A stretch of 64,000 bases of DNA, from the NCBI RefSeq assembly GCF_000004075.3, contig NC_026656.2:12276001-12340000 (forward strand), read 5' to 3'. A program made the position numbers and the translations under genes. The DNA comes from Cucumis sativus. Lineage: Eukaryota > Streptophyta > Magnoliopsida > Cucurbitales > Cucurbitaceae. The number at the start of each line of letters is the position of its first letter. Position 1 is the stretch's first letter. The notes below the pieces were generated by a model. It was given only the letters and a program-made list of their open reading frames with translations, had not been told where the DNA came from and ran no database searches. Below, in pieces: positions 1-11,094 of this stretch.

Positions 1-530
1 TCAAAATTCAAAATTTAAGTTAAAACCATAGTTTTAAATTTATTTTACATACGATGATAGATCACAAATATAACTAATCTTAATAGCAATTGTTTGTAAT
101 TAACTTACAAATTTAATTGTTAAATAAAAGAATGTATTTGATTATTAATAAAGTGTGGTAGTTTAATAGATCTATTAATGTGAGATTTTTTTTATTTGAT
201 TGCAATATGAGTATCTTAGTGGTACAAAATTTTGTATTTTGAAGGATATTTATGAAAAATTATAAAAACAACAAATTCAAAAATAATTTTAAATTAGAAA
301 ATAAATATCTTATCATTTTCAAATAAGTAAATATGTCTATTTTTATATTAGCATCATTTGTATGTTTGTTTTTCGGTGATTTATGAAATTTTATAAGATG
401 TAATGAAAATATCGATTCACACATTATATCAATATTGAACCTATAGAAATATGAAAATATCAATAAAAATATCATATAACGATGTAAATTTAAAACTATA
501 GTTTTAACTTAAAATTTTGGTTTTTGTTTA
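1..530. repeat. MITE-like element with ~33-bp terminal inverted repeats
   Basis: About 33 bases near 10-42 reappear inverted at about 483-516 with one mismatch and a one-base indel. The shared core contains AGTTAAAACCATAG in the left arm and its complement in the right arm. The interior is very AT-rich and has no convincing ORF. This layout fits a small non-autonomous DNA transposon of about 0.5 kb. The left boundary touches the window edge, so the target-site duplication cannot be checked. Confidence 0.45.
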
Positions 531-2114
531 GGGCTAAGAAATTTGATGTAAAAATTAGATAAATGGAAATATTTTTGAATAGTTTACACGTTTAAGGGTG
601 TTTGTGAAAATTTTCAACAATTTAGGGGTATTTTTTAAATATAATTTAAACCATTTTCATCCAAACTTAAGGATAAGGGTATTTTTTTAACCCTTTTCAA
701 AAGTATAACGACACATGATTTAGGGATATTTTTTGTATAAACATAAAAGTTGAGGGACATTTTTTATAATTTAGCCAATAAATATACGTAAAAAGCAATA
801 TGAACGTTTGCATAGTCAATAAATTATAAAATTGTTCAAACTTTAGTTAGTTTAGTTTTAATAAATTAATTTACTCTTAGTTCATTATTGATAACACTTC
901 TATTAAAATAAATAAACAAATTATTAGTACTATTTAACTTGTATTTAATAAAAATTAATTTAAATGAACTTGTTTTAGGGTTTATTCGAAAGTACATAGA
1001 CTAATTCTTAATTAGATGATTAAGTATAGACACTTGTATGAAGTAAAACCTAAAATATAGATACAAAAATTATATTTGAACATATTTCATATTTAATTAC
1101 TAGTAAAGATATCAAATATTGAAAAATAATCATATAATCAATGAGTATTTTTAAAATTATATTTACTTTTTCAGCTCTTCCAAAATATATATGTATATTG
1201 AAGGAAAGTTAATTTTAAACAAATCAAGGATGAGAGATAATTTTTTTTTTTTTTAAATCTAATAATAATAAGTTTAGAAGAATCCTTAAAAAAAATATTA
1301 TTATAATTAAACCAAGATTGTATTTGGAATGATTTATAAAAAAGTTTTTTCAAAATTTCATTTTTGCTTAAACGTTTTTTATAAATACTTCTTAAAATAC
1401 AAACATGAATGAGTTGACAACTCTATTTTAAAAGTGTTTTTATTTAAAAAGTTTTAAGTTTGATCGGTTGCGAATGAAGGTTGGTTGGCGCTGATCACCA
1501 AAAGTTGATTGATGGAGTCATTTAAAATGGTAGTCAAAGATTGATCGACGACGGTTGGTATGCAAAAGTTGTTCGACGAGCTGAACAACCATTGAAACAA
1601 ACACCCACTTCAGATTGAATAATAACAATAAGGGTTATTTGAAATAATCCTAATACTAATCCCGAACTAAATTAAACCTTACCCCAAATAAAAAGTGAAC
1701 TATTATAGTCCAGTCCACTTCGTGCCTTACACACGTCCTCAGGAACTAAAATAGTACATTTTAAAAACTAAAGAATCAAATAAACCTACACCTAAAAACT
1801 CGGGGACTAAAAATATTTTTTTTATTTGAATTTATAAGGACAAAATTGTAATTAGATTACATAATTTGAAAGTAAGAGTAAAAGAAAACTAATATTTTCA
1901 TAAATGTGAAATCATAATTTAATTATTATATAGTAGGTGTGAACACCAACTAGCCCTTAGTTCTCGGTTCTTAGACAAAATTTCCTTGCATGTAGAGGAG
2001 TTTTGGAGGCTTGATAAGTCTCAACCTTCTCCTTTTAGAATAGAAAATCGGACAAGTCATGTGTTGCACATTCAGTTCAGATGCATTTGGAGTGATCATG
2101 ATTAGATCAATGAC
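531..2114. other. AT-rich intergenic DNA
   Basis: I see no gene here. The stretch at about 590-775 repeats a loose pattern of 'agggtatttttt' phrases, which looks like old repeat DNA, and short ORFs have no recognisable motifs. Confidence 0.4.
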
Positions 2115-2471
2115 CTCAATTGAGTGGTTCGTGACTCTTTGGGATATCTCATTCTCGTCGCTTGTGAGATAATTTTTTTTTGTTTTTTCAATTGGCCCAT
2201 TGAGATCTTAGAAGCTCTTGATATGGTTAGAGGTTTGCATGCCCTCATTAACACTTTTGATGAGGTGCCCCTTCCCGATTATTATTGAGTCTAATTGTTC
2301 TGTGCTAATTAGTTCATTATCCCATATTTTTGTGGATACTTTTGAGTTGTTGGGTTTTGTTGAGTGTGTATTGGCTTTAGCTTTGTATGGTAGTATTGTG
2401 TGTGGTGTCCTTGTTTTGCAAATGAGTTAGCTCATCGATTGGCTAGAGCCTCATTGGTGCATGGCATCTAG
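2115..2471 (+). pseudogene. Degenerate RNase H-like domain, probably from a LINE
   Basis: Three blocks in different frames together read as the RNase H-like domain found at the end of plant non-LTR retrotransposons and related orphan genes. The first block, from about 2124, gives VVRDSLGYLILVAC, matching the opening strand (x-VVRDs-x-G). The second, at about 2270-2310, gives IIIESNCSVLISSL, matching the central strand with its acidic residue (usually VESDS). The third, at 2415-2468, gives ANELAHRLARASL, matching the closing A-N-x-x-A-H-x-L-A motif. The frame changes between blocks, and a stop interrupts the first, so this is not a working gene. I found no reverse transcriptase upstream, so a LINE origin is inferred. 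Confidence 0.6.
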
Positions 2472-4080
2472 AGAGGTTACTTTGTCATCATCTCCTCTTC
2501 TAGCTTTGATAATAGGGATTGAGTTTTTATTTTGGCCCGGATTGGATCATTCTCAAAATTGTTTGGGTGTTAATGTTGATGGTTAGACTTTAAATGATAT
2601 ATATATTTTTAAATCTCAAAACATGGGTGAAGCTCCACCCACTTGAAGTTGAAAAATTGTAGCCCACATTGTCATTGGCACACGTCTTAAAAGAACCCTA
2701 CTTATTTCATCCATAAATCTACAATTTGTTATCAACTTTATAAGGTTATGATTATTTTTAAATGAAGCAATTTTTTTTTGAAAACTGATAAACTAAAATT
2801 TATTTTTTTAGAATTGGAGTAGAGTTATAGAAAGAAATCGTTTAATTTTAATTAGGGTAAAAATGGTAATTGAGAAAAACTAGAAGAAAACAATTAAAAA
2901 ATTAAAAAAGAAGATTGAAATAAACTAATTTTTAAAATGTAAGATAAATGGAGATGGATTGTGTATTTGATGGTTGATATATACCTTAATCAAACAAATG
3001 GTTGGTTCAGATTGACTAATCATAAGGGTTTCATGTAACCGTTTTGATTGATTGTGGAACTAATTTAGTCAATGACATCATTAGTGTCCATTAATTTTAA
3101 AAGGAAAATAAATTCTAAATTTACGCTTAAAGAAAGGAAATCTAAAATTACGCCGTGAATAAAAATATCTAAATTAGAAAAAGCATAATTAAAATTCATC
3201 TCTAAATTTAGTAATATTTGTGAACTCTTACTTCAAAATTTACTGCTAAAATACCATTTTGCTCTCTTTCTCTCTCTCTCCAATTTAGTCACTCATTTCC
3301 TAATTTCAATCAAACTTAAATTTAGTTTCCAAATTTTAATACAACTTACATTTAATCATTCAATTTGAATATTTAAAAGTAAATTAAGATTAAAATGATA
3401 AAGAATACTTTACAATTTTTAATTTCATCAAGATGAATTGATTGATGTATTTTGGAGGTTCAATCCATAATTTAGAGAAAGTTAAAATTTAATCTATATG
3501 ATTGGATAGTTATAATTTAATAAAACACTTCTGAATGAGTTTTAGGAAGAATTTATCTATTCATAAAAATTATTTATGAAATTTTATAATTGATGTCTAA
3601 CTTTTAAAATAAGATAGACAAAAATATTGTCGATATTCCAACCAAGTCAATTATTGTCGAAGTAAAAGTTCAAATGAACCATGACGACGAAGGGTAAAAG
3701 TTGACACAGAGCCCAACCATGAGTCAACCTATTTAATATAGGTTCCACTCTCACTCTATCAATCACTACTTTTTTTTTTTTTTTTTAAATATTATAAAAA
3801 AGTTAATGATAATTTGAATTGAGAATAAAGAAGAGAAGTAATTAAAAATAAAAACATGGATGGGTTGATAAGGTAAATATGGAAATGGATGGGGAGTGGT
3901 TGGTGAAAAGTAAAGATATTTTGAAAAGTGGAAAAATATCTTAAACCGAAGAAGGGGCAGGAATAGAGTTAAGCTAAGTGAAGGATAAGATTTAAAGGTG
4001 GATCCAAACAAGGTGCCAATCACACCGCCTTTTAAGTTAACCCTGATTTACAAAACAACCGCGTTTGTTCAATTTCCAGC
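2472..4080. other. Intergenic DNA upstream of the GRP gene
   Basis: AT-rich sequence with a CT-rich run at about 3258-3282 and a T run at about 3770-3786. I see no coding signal. The last few hundred bases are presumably the distal promoter of the GRP gene. Confidence 0.4.
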
Positions 4081-4135
4081 AAACCCTAAAACTAACCCTA
4101 GTTACTTCTCCCCTTCTATATAAGAAACCCTAAAC
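4081..4135 (+). promoter_or_regulatory. GRP core promoter: telo-boxes and TATA box
   Basis: AAACCCTAA telo-box sequences occur at 4081-4089 and again just after the TATA box at about 4126-4134. A TATA box, CTATATAAG, lies at 4116-4124, about 70 bases before the ATG. Telo-boxes are common in promoters of plant translation and RNA-binding protein genes. Transcription start is inferred at about 4150. Confidence 0.65.
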
Positions 4136-4193
4136 TTCTTCTCCATTTCATTCATTCTACACTTCCATTACGGTTCTTTTCCTTCTCGTTCCC

Positions 4194-4986
4194 ATGGCTT
4201 CCTCCTCTGTTGAGTTCCGTTGCTTTGTGGGTGGCCTTGCTTGGGCCACTGATAGTAATTCCTTAGAGAAGGCGTTTTCCGTATATGGTGAAATCGTTGA
4301 AGCCAAGGTCCGTTTGACGTCGAGATCTGGATTTGTTCCGAATCGGCTTTCTCCATCCTTAATCTGATCTCTCAATCTGTGACTGTTTTGTGTTACTTTA
4401 CTACTACTACTACTCTTGATATCTGTTACTTTTATTACTCTCCTTTAATCGGTACGTTTACCTTCATCCTGTTTACAGAGACGAAGAACGATCGGTTTCT
4501 TTTTTTTTTCTTGATTTTTAGTCGTGTCTGTGTTTATCGGTGTTGTTCTGTGACTGATCTTGTGTTTCCTTTTTTTTTCATCAGATCGTTAGCGATCGTG
4601 AGACCGGAAGGTCGAGAGGATTTGGATTCGTCACGTTTCTTGAGGAAGAGGCCATGAGAAGTGCCATTGAAGCGATGAATGGTCATATTCTCGACGGACG
4701 TAATATTACCGTTAACGAGGCGCAGCAAAGAGGTGGAGGAGGTGGTGGTGGTTACAACCGTGGAGGTGGCGGTGGAGGTGGATACGGTGGACGTCGTGAC
4801 GGCGGAGGATTTAGCCGCGGTGGTGGTGGAGGATACGGAGGCGGAGGTGGTGGTGGATACGGAGGAGGTGGTGGTGGATACGGAGGAGGACGTGACCGTG
4901 GTTACGGTGGTGGAGGTGGTTACGGTGGTGGACGTGACTCCAGGGGAAGTGGTGGCGGTGGATCTGAAGGTGGATGGAGAAATTAG
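4194..4986 (+). CDS. Glycine-rich RNA-binding protein (GRP7/GRP8 type)
   Basis: Two exons, 4194-4307 and 4585-4986, encode 171 residues. An RNA recognition motif fills about residues 8-85: RNP-2 is CFVGGL (10-15) and RNP-1 is RGFGFVTF (49-56). Residues 88-171 are a glycine-rich tail with scattered R, Y, D and S, ending near GGWRN. Length and order match plant class IV GRPs, which bind RNA and shuttle between nucleus and cytoplasm in clock, cold and immune responses; that role is from the family. The 277-base intron splits the RRM after residue 38, as in Arabidopsis GRP7. If the intron is retained, translation reaches a stop at 4365-4367. A second good donor inside the intron (GTACGT, from 4452) would allow the autoregulatory splice form known from that family. 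Confidence 0.93.
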
Positions 4987-5807
4987 GCGGGGTTTTATGA
5001 TTTCTTTTTAGCTTTTGGCTTCGAAATATTAGTGTGATGATGATAAGAAAAATCTTAGCAGGATCTTTTCTTTCGTTTTCATTTTGTGGCTTTGTTCCTG
5101 TTCTGTTTGGGTGCTCTCTTTTTTGACCGATTACCGATGGGTTTCGTGTTCCGATCAATGTTACCGATGATGAAAAAAATTACATAAGAAAATGAAGTAC
5201 AGATCTTCGTTCTCGCACATCATTTCTTTCTTTTTTTCAATCTTCAAATATCCATTATTGAAATTTTCGCCATGGTCAAGATATTCTTCTATCAAAGATT
5301 GAATATCAAAAGCAATTCAACTTTTTCTTCATAGCGGTAGTATTAAATATTTTCCTTGTTTTGGAGAAAAATGGATGGTTGGATGTTGTTTCGTTCTGAT
5401 CCAATTGTGACAGCTTCAAAAATAAATATCTTGGTAGATATTTTCAATTGTTAGAGATAAATTTAATGGAATAATTTTGGCTTTATTGTGTGGGCCCACG
5501 ATGGGTCGGCCATGTTGGGGAATCTGAATAATAATTTCCCGGAATATTCGTTTTCATAGTAATGTATTTTGTCGTTTTGTTGTGAACGTGGGAATATTGT
5601 GGGCCTGTGCTTTGGTGACTTCTCACATGGGCCTGACTATTGGGCCGCGTTTTGAGTTGAAAAGTTGATTATCTTTATATCTTGTCAGATTTTATAATTA
5701 TTTTGTTGCGTTATTTGTATGCTTTTAATATTAATAAATTATTGCCCTTTATAGTGAATTTATTTGTACAAGGAAGATGCTTACAATTTTCAAAATTTCT
5801 TTGTGTT
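4987..5807. other. GRP 3' flank and intergenic DNA
   Basis: The first ~200 bases are probably the GRP 3' UTR, T-rich with no coding signal. Beyond it I see only AT-rich DNA and no recognisable gene. Confidence 0.4.
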
Positions 5808-5955
5808 TTTTTTTCGTACAAACTGTAAACTTTACCTTTTTTTTAATGATATTTAATTTCTTTTTGAAATTCGAACTGTGAACTTGTTTCCAAAAAAATA
5901 TTTTACCCTCAAAATTTCTCGAATAAGGTAAAGTTTACAGTTTGTACGAAAAAAA
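5808..5955. repeat. Perfect 31-bp inverted repeat, MITE-like hairpin
   Basis: Bases 5808-5838 are the exact reverse complement of 5925-5955. The arms contain CGTACAAACTGTAAACTTTA and its complement and are separated by 86 bases. Perfect arms of this length in AT-rich DNA suggest a young foldback element or short MITE. No target-site duplication is obvious at the ends. Confidence 0.7.
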
Positions 5956-7263
5956 TATTAATGTTTGTAAATGTCCGTAATGTTAATGTATGTAATGAAA
6001 ATTATAAGGCATAATATTTAAAAAGAAATCTTCAAAATTCACAATTTGTTGATCTTTTATTAAATAAGTAAAATTTTCAAAATCGATAGGTTAATTAAAA
6101 TTTTCAATTCAAACAACATTTTAAATTAACTCAACTCGTACGAATAACTATATTTTTATCCTTAGTTTCAAATTTTTATTAAAATATATTTTTAGGCATG
6201 TGTAAGTATGGAGAGAGAACCAATTGATAACAGGAGTGGGTGTTGTTTGAGGAGAAGAAATTGGGTGATATAATATCCCAAAAAATAGTAAGTATCCTTT
6301 CAATTTGCGAGATGTGAAATATTATTATATGGTATAAAATTGTTTTGTTTTACCTAAGTGTAGCTTTGGTACAAATAAAACTATTAAGTTTTTTTTTTTA
6401 AATTTTTTGGAGATTATTAGACATCAGCTTAAAAATACATGTTTAGGAACCAAATAAAAAGAATGAAATATAAGCCTCCATATTTAAGAACTAAAACTTT
6501 TAATTTAATCAAATTTTGTTTTTAAGGAATTAAAAATGCAAATATTAGAATTTTCATATTCTATAAACTTTTAAAAACATTAGTGGAGAAGCTAACATAA
6601 GCTGGAAGACAATATGTTTGGACTTCAATTTTTCTACCATTGAGTTGTACTTAATAGACCTTACAAACCTTTTCTTTTGTAGTTAGATTTCCATGAGGGA
6701 CCAATAAGAGACGAATAATGGGTTCCATCCCACCAATAGTGGATTCCATTCCACTAGGTGATCTATCCCAATAGTGGTAGACTAAGTCATTAACTTTCAT
6801 ATTAATCTTGTGATCCCAAAGGAACACGAACACACATGGTCTAGTGAATGCATTAGATCGAGTCCGTCAAACCATGAATCATGATCGATTGGTGTGTAAG
6901 ATAGTGGTTTGAAAAATTCACGTTTAAATCTTCAAGCTTTGCAAAAGAAAATCTCAATCTTTACCAAAAGGACCTTCGAAAGAGCATGAAATTAAAATCA
7001 ATTTCAACGATAAACTTAATTAAGGGTCTTAATTAACGATATTACAATCCCACAATAAACACTTACCTAAACTCACCAAACCAAGATCGGTGAGCAGCAG
7101 CGTGCTGATGACAAAGGGTAGCAGCAGAGAAAGCAGGTAAGTGGCACAAACAACTACAGGGTGTAGCTGGACGGGGTGGGGTGACACAGTAAAGATGGCG
7201 ATTAAGGTTTCTTAGGAAAGAAGATAACTCTTTTTCTTTAATGCAAACATTAAACATTTATAA
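5956..7263. other. AT-rich intergenic DNA
   Basis: No gene is visible. A minus-strand ORF at 7063-7257 is cysteine- and histidine-containing by composition only and has no recognisable domain. Confidence 0.4.
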
Positions 7264-7314
7264 CCATTAATAATAGTAATAATAATAATGCTTCATTATT
7301 ATTATTATTATTAC
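7264..7314. repeat. (TAA)n/(TTA)n microsatellite forming a hairpin
   Basis: A run of TAA repeats is followed after CTT by a run of ATT repeats, so 7276-7290 pairs with 7294-7308. This is a self-complementary trinucleotide microsatellite. Confidence 0.8.
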
Positions 7315-10300
7315 ACCAAAATCTATACTATATATAAAAGCTAGTGTATGGATAAATTTTTTTCCTATTTTACCCAATCATTTTTAAAATTAATTTGATA
7401 GATAGTTTTGTCACTTGTTAAATACATATTGCTAATTAATAAAAATGATTTCTAATTATTAATTATCATTAAATGTAATAATAATGTTAATATAAAATGT
7501 CTTTATTTATTTATTTTTAAAAAAACCACTCTAAAGTTTATAACTTTACCTTTAATTACACGTAAATTGAATTCAAAACTTTTGAAATTTTAGAAGTTTT
7601 TTGCAATATCATTTTTGTTATTAAAAAATGAGTCTTCTCCACTACATTTTCTAAAACTTGTCTTCTTTTGGTTTGGAGATTTAGTAGCTTGAAGATGAAA
7701 TTTTAGTAATTTTGGTTTGAAAATGTAAGATAACAGATGGAGTTTTAGTGTCTTTATCATAAAATTTATGTTCGAAAATGGAGATGCTGGAGTTTGCAAA
7801 CTGTCAACTAAAAAATGAAGGAACAAATTTTTTATTACGTGAGTTTGTGAAAAACGACTTTGTATTGAGCTTGAAGATGGAAGGTACGCTTGAAGATGGA
7901 GGCTTGAAGATCACGTGCTTGAAGATAACACAAAATAATTATTTTCACGTGAATTATTTTAATACAACAATTCAATTTTAGGTCGGAGATAACACAAAAT
8001 AATTTAAGATAGTTAATAAAACTCTCTAAAAATTTGGAATATTCCATTCTTTTTCCAAAAATCATATTTAAATATATCATCATCATTTTTTCACTTGTTA
8101 ATTATATGACCAAAACCATATAATATTATCATAATTAATAACATTCCCACCAAATTCTCAAATCTTTAATTTAATATACATGACCATATATATTTAGTTA
8201 ATCAACAAGTTACACTAAATAAATTTAATAATTATAAATGATTTAAAATAATTAAGTAAGAAAATTAGGAGGTGTTAAAAATAAAAAATAAAAAAAGTCT
8301 ATTGAACAACTTTGTCGTGATAGAGACTGGGAGTCATTTTACACAATTCTTTATTTTTAATTTCAATAAATTTTGTTGGCCATAAATATAATATTGTAAT
8401 ATTCTATTTGGTTAATATATTTTGTAATTAGGTGTATTTGAATAATATTCATATGTAAATGTCCCATCTCCCTCAATAATTTGGGTTTGAAAATTTTGCA
8501 AACCTCAAATTGTATTGAATTGAAAATATTCTAAACTAACCACCTATGGTCACTTTTACTTTTGAGGGTTACCTTTATTCTTTTATGGTTCTTGATGCAT
8601 GGAAAAACAAATCCAAATTCAATTCAAAACTTTATTAACAAATAACATACATTTCTCGATAATTTTATTCTTTTAATTTTTTTTACGATGTAAAAGAATC
8701 GACTCTCATCTAATTTTCGATTTCAGTTATCTTGTATGCTGATTAAGGTTGATTCCAATTGTTGCTACGACTCCCTATCATCTCTCCTGTAAAGCCGTCT
8801 TAGAAACAAAAGATATGGTCTTATTCAATTAAAATTAGCTTCAAAGTTATTTTAAAATTTGACTAATGTAAATTACGTAATGTCCCAAGCAACTAATATA
8901 TGTAAAATGGGCAAAAGGAACTTTGCACTCTATTTCGGAGTAGGCTCGAGTGGAACTAGTCAAAAGCTGGTTCTTCTTTAAATGTTTCCAGACATAAATC
9001 AAAACTCAGTCCATTTTTTTCTATCAAATTGTAAGGCAAGGTAAATTTAGGTAGGTAAATCCATATTAGTTTAGGTTAGTCAATTCCATCCTTCTTGCCT
9101 CTTCGTGTGACAAATGATTTTTTTTAAAAAATAAACCTATAAACATAAATTTCAATGTTTACAAAATTGATTAAGAATTTAAAGGTGAAAAAAAAAAATG
9201 AAAACAATCCTGAAAGTTTTTAGAAAATAAAAACAAATAAGAAAAAAAATGATTATGAAATATAGGATGTTATGATTTATATCATCCCTCAATGAATTAT
9301 AGGTATAAAAAAAAAAGTAAATGTGTGAGTATATTCTTAAACCTACTTTATAGTAAATCATTTATTCTTGAAATATTTGACAAGAATATTCTTCATCCCA
9401 AAAGCTAATTGAAAAGAAGTGATATATACCTAAAATCCACCATCATTATTCTTTAGTACTTTTTAGAGGTTAAAAAGCATTTCTGGTCAAATACCCTCCA
9501 TGGCTCATTTAACCAATACCAAAACAACTCCAATATTATATATTTTTAATTTATTTTTATTTATCTATTTGCATATATACAATAACCACTAGGGTTGTAT
9601 ATTACAGGGCTAAGGCTTATTTTGGGATTATTGGAACTTTCATAATACAATTATATTATATTTTAAAATTTTCCTATATTTCAAATCAACTTATTTATAT
9701 TTTTAAAAATGTCATATTATAATATTTTCAATTAAATTTTATATTTCATTCTCTCTAATTATTTGTTTAGTAGTAAATATAAGAGAAATAGGCATACTTA
9801 CTTTATAATTTAAAAAAAATGATATCTTGTATTGAAACAATTAGTAGCATTGAAATCAAACTTGAAAGTTTGGATATAATTTAGCTTTGTGAAGAATATA
9901 CATAACATATAAAATCAATTTTAACTTATAGAAAATAAAATTTATCATTGATTTTACGAAAATCTAATTGAAAGTAAAATTATAGTTGGATTTAAAAAGT
10001 GATTTTAACAAAAATCAATTAAAAAACAATGTCTAATCATAAGCTTACAAGTTCGTGGGTGAATTGTTCAACTAAATTCCATGGACTAATTCAATATTCA
10101 ATATAAATATAAATATAAATATAGAAGTACAACAATTAAATCATAAGAGTTCAAGTAATAAATCGTTCTATCCATTAACAATGAAGAAAAACCACAACTA
10201 TAAGTGTTCTTTTAACCCTAATTTTCTCCTTTTGATGTAAATTGGAAGGACTAAAGAACAACCATGTGACAATTACATTAGATATCAAGTAATCAATAAA

Positions 10301-11094
10301 AGATTAAGAGATTTATACATATTTTGAGCTATGACATAACAAGAAAAGTAGCAAATGGGAAAAGGACTGGAACAAAAAATGGTCAACTTGATTCGTTACT
10401 TCGTCGGTTCATTCGTTGGGATGAAGAAAAGAGAAGCTGAGAATTTGTCGCACCCCAATGAACAATAAGAGATCAGTTTTGTTTTGCAAGTTTTAGTCGC
10501 AGTTGATCAAAGCAAAGGAAGAACATAGATAACAACTCATAACTTTTCAGATGGTGCAAAAAACTTCATATATAATACTTTCAATATTTTCAATATGCAG
10601 AAGCCTTAATCAGATGAGAATTTGCCAACCAAAATATGATAGAATGCTTGCTTTATCACAAAGGAAATGAATGAAAGGTTTTGACATTATCTCAACACAA
10701 TGATCACAGATATTAAACAGAGGAGAATCTTTGTGTCACACACACGAGAGTTCGGTGAGCTTTTGTGTATCTTCTCGATGCTATTCATACGTAAACAATA
10801 AGCAACATAACAGGATTGTATCAAAGAACATTATGACGTTCCCAAACGGTCTATGCAGTCCTTGAACACTGTCAATAAGTTCAACACGATCACTCTCAAA
10901 CTTAATGATACAAGCAAAACTTTCCCTCTAGATATTCCACAAGCACATGATTTTTCTAATTCTTTAACTTTCACTAGTATACAAAACTTGGAGGAGAACA
11001 AAACAGCAAACTCAAAATTCAAAGCTCACTGGCTCCAACGATTCCATATAATAAGCTATCTTTATTCTTTTGCAGCCGTCTTTGGACCATTCAA
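7315..11094. other. Intergenic DNA; the last ~700 bases may be 3' UTR of the next gene
   Basis: 7.3-10.3 kb is AT-rich with no ORF that looks coding. A sequence resembling a Helitron 5' end (TCTATACTATATATAAAAGC) begins at 7322. From about 10.3 kb base composition becomes less skewed; this may be the 3' UTR or downstream transcribed sequence of the minus-strand gene that ends at 11095. Confidence 0.35.

Noticed and set aside
4679..5158. Two long overlapping ORFs (a Val/Asp-rich plus-strand frame and a His/Arg-rich minus-strand frame)
   Set aside because: They are shadows of the GGN-rich glycine tail of the GRP gene; neither has a sensible promoter or domain.
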